Assembly (NCBI GenBank): GCA_023653785.1
Contig: JAMKCH010019857.1
Location: 23,986 to 87,985 of the forward strand
Origin: Ophioderma brevispina
Lineage: Eukaryota; Echinodermata; Ophiuroidea; Amphilepidida; Ophiodermatidae
Length of the DNA stretch: 64,000 nt
Direction of reading: 5' to 3'
Shown: positions 22,269 through 35,190 of the stretch, piece after piece
How positions within the stretch are numbered: position 1 is the first letter of the stretch
How the letters are laid out: each line of letters opens with the position of its first letter
The notes under the pieces: generated by a model
What the model saw: only the letters and a program-made list of their open reading frames with translations
The model's database searches: none
What the model was told of the DNA's origin: nothing
Made by a program: the position numbers and the translations under genes

Positions 22269-23405
22269 CATTCTATATAGACAGGGTGAAGTCAGAAAAA
22301 GTTACAACCAAATGAGGGCTTTTTATGAAGAAGGAACACATTAAGAATTTACCAAATTAATCTCTTAGTTGGGCTAGATAGTATTTTAATCAGCTTAACA
22401 ATAATTTTAAATTTTTAAAATAATCGATCAGCCCTTCAAAGGTAAAGTTATTTGTGAAGGTATCCATTTCCTACCCCGAAATCAAATTGCACACTGACTG
22501 TACACATGAGATCTCATTACGGACCATTACACGCAGCCCCGGGGATCGCAGCGTGAGGCTTCAAAAAAATATTAATGGGTTGATTTTTGGCGCCGTATTC
22601 AAATTGCTTACGCAGGGACATGTGTTGAAGATAATGTAGAATACTTAAGATTTAATGAAATAACAGGATATATTAAATGAAATTTAATGCTTATCTGTTT
22701 ATGTCGCCACTATATTGTGAAAATTTTATACGTGGAAATCAAGCAAGTTGAAAAGAATGCTTCAAATTGTGCTTCAAGTCTAAATTTTGATTCATAAAAT
22801 ATTATTTTGATATTACTGGTTTATTTTACAGTCTTACCCTAACGACTGTAACAAGAATATTGCCATTTGGGGAGGGGGGACCAGGCAAGGGAACAATTTT
22901 AACTTTTGGGGCATCATGAAACACATTTGCAAAGGTGAACACGATATCTGTCTAATACTATAAATTTATTACTTTCTTGATCCATATTGGGGCCAGAGGG
23001 GGCAAAGATTTGGAGGGCGGATCCCGCCTTACCCCCCCCCCCAGCCCTCACCCACAGACTGGTTACGTCACTGGTCCCTGACATTATTCCAAAGTGTTAA
23101 TTAATGAAGGAATCTTGCTGCAATTACCAAAGCTGAACGTAAATCAAGAGGACTCTTTGAGACGCTAGCGTGTAACTTGTTCGGTTTTCACATTGGGTAC
23201 TTTCACTTCTGTAGCTGATACTTTTGAACGCGTTAATCGATTTTAATGCCGTACGTCGTCGTACGTCGTAATTTGATATGAGAGCTAACCCAACAGGGAA
23301 ACTGTATACAAAAGAAATATATGAATTCGCACAGGAGGATTTTCCATTGAAAAAATCGTCAATTTGGTGTGTACTTTTTTTGATCACCCTGTACATTCTA
23401 TATAG
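22269..23405. mobile_element. 1.1-kb terminal-inverted-repeat element with 12-bp flanking repeats
   Basis: The left end at 22,281 reads ACAGGGTGAAGTCAGAAAAA and the right end (minus strand from 23,392) reads ACAGGGTGATCAAAAAAAGT, an imperfect inverted repeat of about 25 bp of the kind seen in Tc1/mariner-like elements. CATTCTATATAG occurs on both sides (22,269-22,280 and 23,394-23,405). The interior encodes no transposase I recognise; minus-strand open sequence at 23,124-23,576 crosses the right end and is not a gene. A CAGTGACGTAAC-type end (minus-strand reading, near 23,065-23,076) suggests a second short element nested inside. Confidence 0.7.
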
Positions 23406-23999
23406 CGGCCGCAGCGAGATGCTGTTCAAAACAAATTGACATGTTCCGTAAATAAGCAAATGTTCGTATACAAATTCCCATAGACAGGTCCCGGACACAG
23501 CGGTAATTCCTGTCTGTCGATAAGGACAGAAAATACAACATTTTGACGTACTGTAGAAATAATCCAATATGCACAAATTATTCCCAATAATTTTGATCTA
23601 AAAACAAAAAAAAAGCATCAAAAAATGGATAATAAAACACAAGACAACCATGTGGTCTTACTAATTTGCAAGCGCGGGTTTATTATTTAAACTACAAAAT
23701 GAATTGTTCGTTTAAAAAGAAAGAAAATAGGCGAGCACACTTTGAAAAAAAATATCGTAAAATTATAACAGTATTATACGGGCATTCATTCGTGCAAAAA
23801 TAGGGTAAAAATAATGCACGAATGCGGAATAAAAATAAAACGTCTGGCGGCAAAATTTACAGATACTTTTTCGTTCCGTAAAATATACAAAACTTGAAAC
23901 GTGTGTTTGACGGTTGTGGGTGAAGATGTATCGGTGTTGGGGCGGGAGTGGTTGTAATTACACGAATTAGTATAAACTATTTATAATTTACGGAATAAT

Positions 24000-24420
24000 G
24001 CCGATGTAAAGGTGGGTTGACCCGATCAGATTCAAAATTTGATTGTTTTATCCTTCACATGGACATTCACCAAAACATCGAATTACAATTTTGAGGTGAA
24101 TCGGCACAGAGTTTGGAGAGCAGAAGAAGCCAAACATGTGTACTCTAAATTGGCCATAGACACACTTGTGAGACGTTTTCGCATTCATAACACAAACGCG
24201 AAAAATTATTTCCTGGGTCTAAAAGTTCAGGAGGGGTGGTAATAGAAAAATATGATATGAGCTTTATTCCGCTTACCAAAATCTCCATTTGATATTGAAG
24301 TAAAGTGGGGGGACGAGGTTTGAGACGGGTCACCCACTTTAAGTAAAAAAATCAATTAACGGATCCTACTTTACTGGATTTATTTTAACAGTGTAACAGT
24401 TCAGAAGATATTTTTAGGTA
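24000..24420 (+). repeat. Dispersed repeat family D, copy 1
   Basis: Shares with the next copy the ordered words TCACATGGA, CACCAAAA-CAT-GA-TACA-TTTTGAG, TTATATCAAAATCT-like, GTGGGGGGACGAG and GGTCACCCAC. It contains no coding sequence. Confidence 0.6.
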
Positions 24421-24439
24421 AGTAGGGGCACTAGCTGTA

Positions 24440-24790
24440 GATTACGATATGCCCCTTAACTCATAAATGTCGCCCGCCCGTGCAGCACCCGATCATGGTC
24501 CGATGTTTTCTCCCTCACATGGAAGCATACACCAAAAACATAAGATTACACATTTTGAGTAAACTATTTAAACTTATTTCAAAAAATTAAAAATATTAAA
24601 CCAAATTAGCCCATAGGGGTAATGGGAAAAATATGAAGTTATATCAAAATCTTAAAATGCGATGGGAGTAGTGTAAAATGGGGGGGGAGGGGGGGGGGAG
24701 GGGGGACGAGTAAGGGGAACGGGTGTCGATCGGGTCCACCCACCTTTATTTAATAGGTATAATTATGAACTGGCTTCAAATAACGACGTG
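24440..24790 (+). repeat. Dispersed repeat family D, copy 2
   Basis: Tandem relative of 24,000-24,420, carrying an expanded G-rich tract (24,680-24,711) that could form a G-quadruplex on the plus strand. A weaker relative lies at 62,780-62,960. Confidence 0.6.
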
Positions 24791-26102
24791 AAATCTTATT
24801 GTGAGAAGTGGTTCATTTAATAAATTTATAAAATTATTACAGGGCTAGCTGAGTTTCATATACTTCCATGTGAGAAGGAAATTAACGTTGGATCTGGGAA
24901 GACTTTATACCAGAGGATCATTGTGTACAAAAACGGACACCTAGACACACAAAACTTACTTGTCAATTCCAGATTCCGGTTCCATTGGCAGTCCATTTTC
25001 AGCTTTGGGTATATTTTGCACACACGATTCTTCCATACAGTCTCAAGGTCCTGCACTTATGAAACCTTAAACATTCTCAAATACGTCCAAAACATGGCCC
25101 TTTATGGCAATTGAGCTGGTGAACTCTGACAACCATTTGAGTCATTTCCGATCGTAAAATCAGAAGAAAAACGAAAATCTTCTTCAATTACAATTTCCTA
25201 TGCAATTTGTCAATCTATACCCAATCACATGTCCCAGGAGCACAAAACTATATAGCGCAACTTGCGGATTACAAAGACGCAAGGGAAAACAAGGCCGAAT
25301 GTGACCTAATACCACGTAACACACGCTTCAGTGTTGTACAAATTTGTTATAATATGGCCTATAGGTGATTGATTTAAAAAAAAATCAATCGCATATAGTA
25401 AACGGAGTGTAAGCATGGTAGATGGGTTTTACATGCATTATGCATTAAAACTGAAATCGAAACATCTACATTAGCTGTAAAAACTAATTGCAGCAGCAGC
25501 CATGCAAATGTCTCAGAGTGTCGAAATGATCAAGCAGTTCATGTGCTTGGAGGCACGATAAACTTATGAATAACTTGTTTGGATGCAATAGGTTAAACAT
25601 GCGCTTATTCTTAAGGGCTCTGTTCCTTCGTTGATACCTACAATCTGGGGGGAAAAAAATGTTGAAACCTGAACGAGTTTCGGAAAACTGTTCCCCCGTC
25701 GTCCCCCAACAATGGTGATTGGGGTATCGTCATCAGCAGTCTTGCCAATTATACAACATGGAATTGATGGGTTTGGGGAAGGGTACGTTGAAGTTTAAGG
25801 TTGGGACTTTCAATTGAGGTGATAACAGGAGATGTAGGCTCTCAACTCTGGCCCAGGTAAGCAATGTAGGAAATGGTAGTGAGTGTTCCAATAATTTTGT
25901 CCAAGATTGTAGCCCCGCAAAAGTTGAAGAAAAAAAAGCGGAAGAACTATAAGAGAGTGCATCCATAGTTCCATGTGCAGTGTATGCGCCATTACTCAGA
26001 AAACTAGAACATGAAACACTTCAGTTACATCAAAATATCAAATAATATTCATCAGGGGACGAAGAACTCACTCACCAAAATTTTGTTCAAATACTCCTCT
26101 TC
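24791..26102. other. Non-coding, nothing recognised
   Basis: Short frames at 24,856-25,114 and 25,733-25,992 look random. Confidence 0.4.
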
Positions 26103-26120
26103 GGGGGGGGGGGGGGGGGG
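26103..26120. repeat. Homopolymer G run
   Basis: Eighteen consecutive G residues. Confidence 0.95.
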
Positions 26121-26899
26121 ACACGACAAAAGTCCTAACCCCTTTCTCTTAGAGTAACAAAACCAGAGAGTGAACAGTGTTCACAGATACTCTTGTAGTG
26201 CAAGAAATTCTAAAACCCAAAATAATGGTTTGACCTCAAAATAATGGCAACAGAAACGATTTTGGTGGTATACAATAGAAATGATGAGAGAATTATACTT
26301 CTCGTGTTAGATTATCTCTTGTTTTCAGCGTGCATTAGTTTTTTCACGAATGCAATGGGCTCTGTCAGAATGCACGCGGGTCTCCACAAGTCACTACTCA
26401 ATTAGCTACTAGAAATCCGTTCAATCATGTGATAATCGACTTACTGCTCAATATCAAGTAACAGGATGAATCGTAATATACCCTGTGATGAACTTAGGAT
26501 CTACAATCTATGGTGTCAGTCCTAACTTAAATTATTGTGTTGAAACATATGTTTGGTTTTGTATAAAGTGTTAGTTGAATTCACATGCGCAGACCATTCC
26601 ATATCATGTTGCTATATAATAGTAGGCCCATGAGAATTAAGGGTACTTCAAGAAACCCAATAAATTCACAAATAAAATCGGTTTCAATGCAGAACCATCA
26701 TGTTTTGTAGAATGCATGTCTGCGTTGGGTCTTTAAAAATCTAATATGTGGGCATTGGTCGCGTGCGATTATCCTGTCGAATGCACTAGGGTAGGTCCTT
26801 ATCCTTATTCGATAACAGATCAAAAAGTCTAGTATAGTAGCGGGGACATGTATTTGCAGGTCCCGGTGTTAAAGTAATTATAGTCCGCCGTACTCATAA
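26121..26899. other. Non-coding, nothing recognised
   Basis: No supported feature between the G run and the retrotransposon. Confidence 0.4.
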
Positions 26900-29640
26900 T
26901 CCAGCCTACAACGGTAAGGAATAGGACATTCGATTCCGTTAACTCTTTTTTAATCATCTACAAGATGAATAGTTGGTATATTATTATTAAATTTTTAACC
27001 CATATCTCGTAAGGAAACAGAGCGGATACGCCAACTGATATTTTTGAATTATGTCTTCTTCTTCTTGCGTATGAGGCACCAGATAAATGTGTGTAAACGG
27101 AAGCCAATTCACTGTTGATTGGTTGGGGTTTGAGATACCTGTATCCACCGGCGGACGAAAGGTAGAGCACTCGTTGAGAATGTGATATCCGCAGTAGGTG
27201 ATGGAGAACCACAATTGGAAGGCTGGCGATGGCCGCAGTCCCATCGGTGCATATTGCTATGAAGACCGATCCTGTGCGAATCCGGTTTAAGCTAGGTGAC
27301 CCATTCCTTAGTGGGAGGATTGCTGCCAGGTGGTAGATTGCTGCCAGGTGGTAATAGAGAGTTGATCTGGTCTTGGAAGTCTAGTCAGGCAGTATTCCAT
27401 GTCGTAAAGAGGTTGATGGGGAACTGAAGAGTTTAGCCGCGTGTCGGCAGAAAGGTCGGGCGAGAGCGCAGTTTGTCTACCGAGTGGTGTGATTCTGGTG
27501 ACGTGTATGCAGCAGGTCTTTTGTCAGAGGGCCTTATTCACTAGTTTGTGTGAGTAGTGCTCCCTCCGAAGTGCGGCAGGTGCAAGCCTGAAAGCACAGG
27601 TAGGAATTCAGATGGAGTGGGTCGGAGGCAGCCAGTTATTGTTCTCAAGGTCTCGTGAGTACCGTGCCAAGCTTCTTTGTGTGAGAGCTGTTGCCACCAT
27701 GCTGGGAGGCATATTCAGCAGTGCTGTAGACCAGAGCCAAGGCAGTGGTGCGTGGGTCATTGGCTGGCACCCCATGATAGATCCAGCAAGTCTACACAGG
27801 AGGTTATTCGTCGAAGATACATTGGCGCATACTGATCGAGGGCTGCAGGGTAAGAAGTGCCGGTCAAGCTTCACCCCAAATAGGTTGGTGTCGGATTGTA
27901 TGGCAAGAGGCGCTCCATGAGGTGAATGAAGCTGGCGATGAGACTCTTTGGTGTTGAGATGTAAGGCAGTAGCGGTGGGTCTTGGCTTCGATCAGCTTCA
28001 GTCTCCAGGTCTGAGATATGCTGCAGTAGGGCCATTCTTGTAAGTGTGCTTTGATGATTCTGTCCAACTGCTGTCCGAGTGGAGGAGGGCAAGATAGTCG
28101 GCGTAGCCATATTGTCTAGATGTGTTTAGGTTATCGCTGATATACAAGGTGAAACAGCCATAGGAGCCAATACAGATCCGTGTGGTACACCGTTCCTCAG
28201 ACGACGCAGACGACTTCTCTGCCATCACTGGGATGAGAACAAACCTACGGTTTGAAAGCATGTTACATAGGAAATGTACAAGGTGACGATCCGGATTGGG
28301 TCCGGTGAGAGCTAGGGTCAGGCACTGGTGCCACACGTGTCGTATGCTGCAGTAGGTCCACCAAGGATGGCGCCTGCCTTACGGCGCTTTCCAAAGCTTT
28401 CCTCAATATCATTTGTGAGTTTTACAATCTGGGGGACAGTACTTTCCGGCCACGGCGAAAATCCTGGCTTGTTCGGTGCAGGCCGATGGGGTTCGACGAC
28501 GGGCTCCAGCAGGGCCAGGATAAGCCTCTCAAGGAGTTTGAGGAGACAAACAGTAATGATATTGGGTGGTAGTTCTTATGGTTGTCGACAGGCTTGTTAG
28601 GTTTGGGGAGTGCGATGTTAGTAGCTCTCCTCCAGATATTGGGTAAAGACTGGTTGGTAAGGCCAACATGTTGTAGAATCCTGGAGCAAATCTAGACATC
28701 GTGGGCCGCATTGCATCAGGAACTCTGCTGTATGTTATCAGGGCCCTGTGCCTTTCCACTCATTAGTTGGCTAATACGGAGGTAAGCTCATCTAGTTAGA
28801 AGGATGTGACAGTGACCCGTCACGCCGGGGGCTCGACGGTGTTTGTTGATCTCTTTTTTGACAGAGGCAAGTGTGATCCTATCAATGTTCTTGAAACGAC
28901 CATTTGGCAAGGAGTTGCTCAGCAATTGAGTTGGCAGTCACTGGATATTTCGATGGTTTGGAATTTCTGCCGGTGAGGCGGTTTATAGTCTGCCAGCCTT
29001 CTCTGGAAAACAACAGCAACAAACGACAAGAACCCCTTCTTCCACCCCCCTCCACTGCACCGCGCCCTACCCAAATACACACAGATTTTTGAAGTCGTTC
29101 CTTGACCTCTCCTCCCAGCGCTCGCGGCGTTTCCTGTCCAAGCCGTTTGTCAGGTCCTGAAGCCTTGGATGAAGCTTCTTTCCCACCGGGTTCAGAATCA
29201 GGAAGTCATTGTAAAGAGCATCAACATTCCTCATCCCAGGAAGGGATATAACTGCGACGATATCCATGTGGGATGGTCTTCTTTTCTATATTAATAAAGA
29301 TTCAGTTGAAACAGTGCTGTGTAGGGAATTGTTCCAGTTGGAGGCGGTTGGTGTCGGGAGGTTTGGGTACTTCTGAATCCACCAGGTTCTTGAACTTGGT
29401 TCCCAGTCTGCCTTGAGGGAAAAATGTTCCACCTTTCATGGCTTTGTTGGTATGTATAGGCTTAGCACCAGGCTCTCCTGAGGTGATCAGTGATGTCTGT
29501 GTGGGATCTTCGAAAGCGGGTCAGAACAGGTACGGTGAATGGGGATGGTGTCCTGTTGCAAAAAGCTAGGTCAGGGTTGATTCCTTCTTTGATTCCTTCT
29601 GATAGATGAATCATTTTTTTAAACAACGATGGCCGCTACA
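26900..29640 (-). mobile_element. Degenerate non-LTR retrotransposon (Jockey/I-like), ORF2 remnant
   Basis: Minus-strand remnants of a LINE polyprotein lie in the correct order but in alternating frames. From high to low coordinates: a linker after the endonuclease domain (about 29,267-29,070), the region before RT ending in an INRLTGRN block (about 29,000), RT finger remnants (28,760-28,530), the RT motif NGVPQGSVLAP (about 28,165-28,200), and the catalytic box at about 28,094-28,105. The box reads YADY rather than YADD, so one catalytic Asp is lost. After it come TWRLKL-like and LGVKLDR-like blocks and the C-terminal signature GCLRPTP (about 27,615). A Cys/His-type tail may lie near 27,240, and an ATT-rich 3' end near 26,985. 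Many frameshifts and stops show that it cannot be active. Ends are approximate and no target duplication was found. Confidence 0.85.
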
Positions 29641-32600
29641 CGATGGACCCCTTGGGAAATATTTGATTTTGCGAACATAAGAAATCTACTGAAGATAGCA
29701 TACTTGTGCTAAAAATTTAGATATTTTGTTTTAAGGGGTGTATGAGAACCCATATAATCTGCTAAAACCATATTATCTTCTTGATTGACGAGGTTAACTG
29801 GGTCGACCTAGCCTCTTCTTAGAACAGAGGTTTCAACTGTATTTGCCGCGGGCCAAAAGGAACAAACCATTAAAAAGAAATAAGTTCAAGGGCTATTTCA
29901 GGTGTTTTTGGGCAGGTTGGTGGACCAAATGCCATCAGTTGGTGGGTGATTTGGTCCGGCAAGTGAGAAATTGCTGACCCTTATGACAAGTATTCACGGA
30001 TTTTTTTACAAACTTTGGTGAATATCTAGTCATGCTAGGCCTCTAAACAGCTCCCTCTAAATTTATTAACAAAAACCTACTCATACACCAGTTTGAAGTA
30101 CATTAATGGGGTTTGAGGAGTGTACATCTTGTTTTCCAGGATGTCACTGAGCATCCACTGTACAACCCAATATGAATCAGCACAGTGAATTAACATACAA
30201 GTCCCTAGGGATTTATTTATGAATTTTTCTGCCCGAAAGGTAGTTTTTTTGTCTTAAATGCATGTAGTTATTATCTGCTTATATTTTATAATCAGTCATT
30301 GTCAGCTATTCTTTGTCCAATTGCCAAGATCAAACCACTGAAATAAAGACCTCTACATATTTTGTATTTACAATATAGTGTAATATCACTTAAAATATCT
30401 ATCATTCACAATTGCAATTTTTAAACATTTCAACAAGTTTACAGCTTGCTTAAAATGTCAGCCTTCAGATAAAATATATATATCAAAATATATAGCAAAT
30501 TAGTAATAGTCACTAAGTTACAAATACATTCTCTTGCTTATACTCTATAGCATATTGGTATGTGCCATAAAAATTTTTTTTTTATTCATACAAACAAAAT
30601 CAGAAATAACCCTTACAGCGGAGTTGATTCTTAAGCTCCAACGGTTTTGGAATAAGAAAATAATCCTTGACAACATGTAAAAAATTCAGATTTTTTCATC
30701 AAGATTTTGTTTTTACGTGTTTTACAATGGCGATGTCTAAAATTGGGATATCTTGGCCGCCCTCCCTGCTCTGGACATTTAGGCAACGTTGTTAGAGACT
30801 CTAAAGGTACGGTAGTTTTGCTAAATTTTTAAACCATGACATTTCTCAAAATGATCTATCCTCCATTCAAGGTAAAAGGGTGATGTTAAAAAAGCTCTCT
30901 TTTGTGAGAATGCCTGTCAACAAAGTTCAGTGAACATGAACATAATGAAAAACAAAACTGAACACATTCACCAAGGTTCTTCATCATTTTGTCTTAAAGG
31001 GCTGACTCAGAGAATTTCCAAATATATTTTTTTTGTATTAAATAAGACCAATTGATGCCCCCTAAGATGCTCAATCTGATTTTTTTTTGTTTTCATGCAA
31101 AACATTTATGTACAGTAAACAACACCATATATATACTGTGTAAATAGAAATTCCAGATGCAGAATTTTATAAATAAAGTCTCGATTTTCTATATGAGACG
31201 ACTTCAATGAGCTTAGCTAGTTCAACGTGATTAGTAGGATGGACAAGCATTTGTTTTTAGAAGAAATTGTGAAAAAAGCAAATTCTAAATCACTTTTTTC
31301 CTGTCTTTTGTTGAAAAAATCTAATGCAACAATTCGGGATTTGCGGCCACATTTTTTGTTTTCTGAATTTTTTTTCAAGTGAATAAAAACCTGAAAAAAA
31401 AAAAGATAATTGCGCTAACAGAAACCATTTTAATAAACAAAATGCACGACTGTCTTCTGAGACAAACTTTTTTTTCTTGGCCTGATTGTATATTCATACA
31501 ACACATTTGCTTTGAAAATTGAAGGTTGCCCTCATCTGGACATGTCGGAGTCTCCTTTAAGTTGACAGCCCCAGCCTACCTACCACCTTGGTTCCTAATG
31601 TCCTTATTCAATACTTCAATGGAAACGTTTATAGAATACAGTACCAGCCTATCAAAAAACTGTTAAATTCTTTTTTACAGGTGCTTGGTCCATCATTTTG
31701 CCTCATTGGAAATTTCGTTTGAATCAGTAACCGGCCATTTGTTTTCCCTGAATTTTCAGCCTTCAAATCCATTTCCTCCCAAATAAGAGATATGAAACTA
31801 CTGTTTTTAATGGTTAACCATCATATTGTTTTTATACTTCAATCATCAAAACTGCAAGTTTGTTTTTTCCCACTATCACCCTTAGCCTAGCCTAGCACTA
31901 TAAATAAGTTCTAGGCTCTTATATCAAGAAGAATGAATATACTATACCAATTGAAACAAGCACCTTTAACTGATATTTTCAGGGCCTAGCATCAGTCACG
32001 GGAGATGCCAGCAGTTACTCTATAATAATTTTAGTTTGGAAGAATCAAGGGGGGGCTCCAAATTGGTAAAGCAGGGTCTAAAGGAAGAGTTAATATACTG
32101 TGAGTTATCTTAAACAGCTTATTCATGGCAGAACTCTTTATTACTTAGTATTATTGTTGTATCAAGTGGCAAGGTATATGAAATTCCATACATGTATAAA
32201 TACATGTATAAAAAGAGTTCGTGAACCAGATCATGTGTTGGTTGATAACATGCAATTTTTAACTCCTGCTTTTCGCCCCTGTCTTTTACTATTACTACTA
32301 TTATTTGACTTAGTTGGTTACACAATTCATTACTCTGGAGGTAAACAATATCTAACGTGTTTAAATTATCACAATATTACTACATGCTATTATACAAACA
32401 AGTTGAGTCAACTATTAATTATGAATGATCTACCAAAAGGCCATCCCTGATATGACTCATTGATCAGTTTAAAAACACAACTATGTGTGTTACAGTGACA
32501 CGCAGCCTCACAAGGAATTTACAATTCAGCAGACAAATAGGAAAACCTGAGAATTCAGTACACACTTAAGTTTTTGGGAAAATTACTCTATAATATACTA

Positions 32601-33694
32601 ACTCTTCTTACGGATACAAATCACATATTAAAAATACAAGTCACTCTCCATTAATTTCCACACAGTGTGTCATAATTAATACATACATACCAGAGTTCAA
32701 AATCATCATAAACTGTCATTCCTTAGTAAGGAGAGAAAATAGCACAATAAAACAGATTCAGCAAATACATCTATTGTAACCTTTAAAATAATAAGAGGAA
32801 AATTTAGAGGGTGAGCACCTATATTGTTGTAATGGAGCAGTATCATGGCAGAAAAAAATGCCTATTTTCCCATAACTTTTCCACCATTATCTTATTTCTT
32901 GTATGAAAAATCAAATCACTCCAATGTCAAATTTCCTGGGAAGGACTTCCTATATTCCTCCATTTTTTCCCACCATGGCAGCTATATTTATGGAACACCA
33001 CAAGAATTTCAGGGAGATTTAAATGTGTATGGTCATGTCCTTCTCTTGTCCACCCCATTCCCCACTAACTGATACTGAGCAATTTCTTATAATCAAAACA
33101 AATATAAAAAAGACATTTCAATTGAATACATCAATATAAATTATGGAATGCATATTAGCAAGACCTTAAGAAAAAAATAAACACTGCTAGTATCCCTGCA
33201 GCTGTCCTTCATGCTTGGGGGGCGGGGGGGATAGTCATTTTTGGTGTAGTGGTTGCAGTGCAGGGATGCAAAAGTCCAACATAAAGGGCCCCTTTCCCTT
33301 TTAAATCTAGTATCATTTATCTCTGTAGCAGCTGTCAATTTGTTACATGACATGGAATAGTTAAATCATTCTTTGGTTGAGAACCGTCCAAGGGCAAAAT
33401 GTACAATTCTGAGGGCACCATGGGCATATGTAATAGCCATGTGTCACAATTTTTGCATTAGGTGTTGTGGTTATATTGAAGCTTTACAGTGTTTACAACT
33501 TCTTGTTTCAGTGATGATGGGTTATGAAAACAAGGTCAATGAGGGCCAACTTAATTGTATTCCGTGAATCATAAAATTGTCCCCGCCGAATGTTGCAATC
33601 AAACCCACTAAAATTGACAACTTAAACTACAACCAGACCACCTCCTTAATTCTGCTAACACATCCCCGATTTCTTTAAGGGGCATATTAGTAAT
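29641..33694. other. AT-rich non-coding stretch
   Basis: Four kilobases with T-rich and A-rich runs. I see no gene, RNA gene or bounded element. It may contain unrecognised old repeats. Confidence 0.4.
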
Positions 33695-33765
33695 TGCAAC
33701 AGCGCTTTGAGCCTGTTGACATAGATTAAGCACTGTATAAACCTGACTATTATTATTATTAAATA
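33695..33765 (+). mobile_element. LINE/SINE 3' tail with (ATT)n
   Basis: AGCGCTTTGAGCC, then AGCACTGTATAAA and (TAT/ATT)n, is the usual 3' terminal layout of CR1/L2-type LINEs and the SINEs that borrow their tails. The body upstream is not recognisable. Confidence 0.65.
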
Positions 33766-33963
33766 ATTACTTTTGTTGTGCATATTGACGTTTTTGACAT
33801 TTCCCTTCCCCCGGAATTACATGGTTGTTGGGATGGTGCCTCCTACCCATTATACCAACACTAACTCTCTAGCTCACCAGAAAAAGATAAGGCTAAATGT
33901 AATCGAAAATACTGTTGATCCCAAAACTTTTTCATATTGGACATAGGATACACCCTCTATTAG

Positions 33964-34412
33964 TGATGGTTAAGCTAGACAGGAATGGTTGTGGCTAGAC
34001 AAGGGAATGGTTGTGCTAGACATGGCTGGTGCTGGACAAGGGAAGGCCGTGCTGGACAGGAATGGCCGTGCTGGAGCAATAAAATAGCCGTGCTGGACAA
34101 TAAATGGCTGTGCTGACAGAACATGGCCGTGCTGGACCAAGAAAATGGTGTGCTGGACAAGGGGAATGCCGTGCTGGACAAGGGCATGGCCGTCTGGACA
34201 CGAAAATAGCCGTGCTGGACAAGAAAATGGCTGTGCTGGACATAAATGCCTTGCTGGACAAGAAAATTGCGTGCTGGAAGAAAATGGCTGTGCTGGACAA
34301 GAAATGGTCTGTGCTGGACAAGAAAATGGCTTTGCTGGACAGAAAATGGCTGGGCTGGACAAGAAAATGGCTGTGCTGGACCCGAAAATGGCTGTGGCTA
34401 GACAAGGGATAT
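33964..34412 (+). repeat. 21-bp minisatellite, array 1
   Basis: About 20 imperfect units of a 21-bp repeat with the core GTGCTGGACAAGAAAATGGC. Because 21 is a multiple of three, the array keeps long open frames in several frames on both strands (heptads such as AVLDKKM). These are repeat-derived and not evidence of a gene. Related to the array at 35,795-36,035. Confidence 0.95.
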
Positions 34413-34789
34413 TGTCATTCAAGGGAAATAGTCATACGGTGCTTACTTGCATATTATGTACCTCCACAGACAACAGTGACAGGCCACACCCCTGGGCAAG
34501 CTTTACCTGTCCTTGACCTCTCTGGCCCAACAACAACAACAAACTGCAAGCTAAGACTTATGGCCTCCTAGCTACTTGCCAACTAGACAATGTACCACAA
34601 CAACATCACCCATCAACCTTACATATGCATTTTATACCACAAGGACCAGTGCAGTAAAAGACTGGTCCTCAGTCAAGATGGACCTATGGCTATCTGATAG
34701 TGATTAAAATGGAATAGAAAGAAATGTAATTTCAGAACATCAGAAGTCAAATACATGAGTCATATCTTTATAACTGAAAGGATTGAATA
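34413..34789. other. Non-coding link between minisatellite and Gypsy fragment
   Basis: No separate feature recognised; it may include degraded upstream pol sequence of the Gypsy element. Confidence 0.35.
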
Positions 34790-35190
34790 CCTTGCATTAA
34801 TTCAAAGAAAGTTGAGGCCCTTAAGAAAATTCAAATGCCCAAAGACAAGAAAAGCATTGCAAGAATAGTTCGGGTTAATTCACCCTATAGCAAATTTGTT
34901 GAAAAAATAGTCTACTCTCACACCGCCACTTTGAAAGGATGTACAATTTCATTGGTTAGATGAGCATGAAAAGTGCTTTATATTACACGTGAAAGATTTG
35001 TCACTACTGCCCCTGCTTTGAAGTTTTATGATATCAGTGAACCAGTCACAATTTGTGTAGATGCGTCAAGTACTGGTGTGGGAGCTGTAATCATGCAAAA
35101 CAATTAACCAGAACTTATGCATTCAAAGCGTTTACCCAGTGCAAACCAGGTATGCTCAATCGAAAAAGAGCTATCTGCAAAAGTACTTCA
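34790..35190 (+). mobile_element. Ty3/Gypsy-type retrotransposon pol fragment (RT end and RNase H)
   Basis: Plus-strand conceptual translation, with frame changes, gives a block resembling the RT-to-RNase H connection of Ty3/Gypsy elements: a PKDKKAL-like stretch (about 34,835), a DEHEK block (about 34,965), VTICVDASSTGVGAVIMQ (about 35,045-35,100) and IEKELSAK (about 35,160). The first RNase H catalytic Asp is present in VDAS. A stop follows soon after, the frame changes at least once, and no LTRs or integrase were found. This is a short dead fragment. Confidence 0.85.

Noticed and set aside
23124..23576. 150-codon minus-strand frame
   Set aside because: It crosses the right terminal repeat of the 22.28-23.39 kb element and its flank, so it cannot be one gene; no domain is seen.
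33970..34571. Overlapping frames of 123-155 codons with heptad repeats
   Set aside because: The 21-bp minisatellite keeps all frames open; it lacks any unique coding sequence and no gene is supported.
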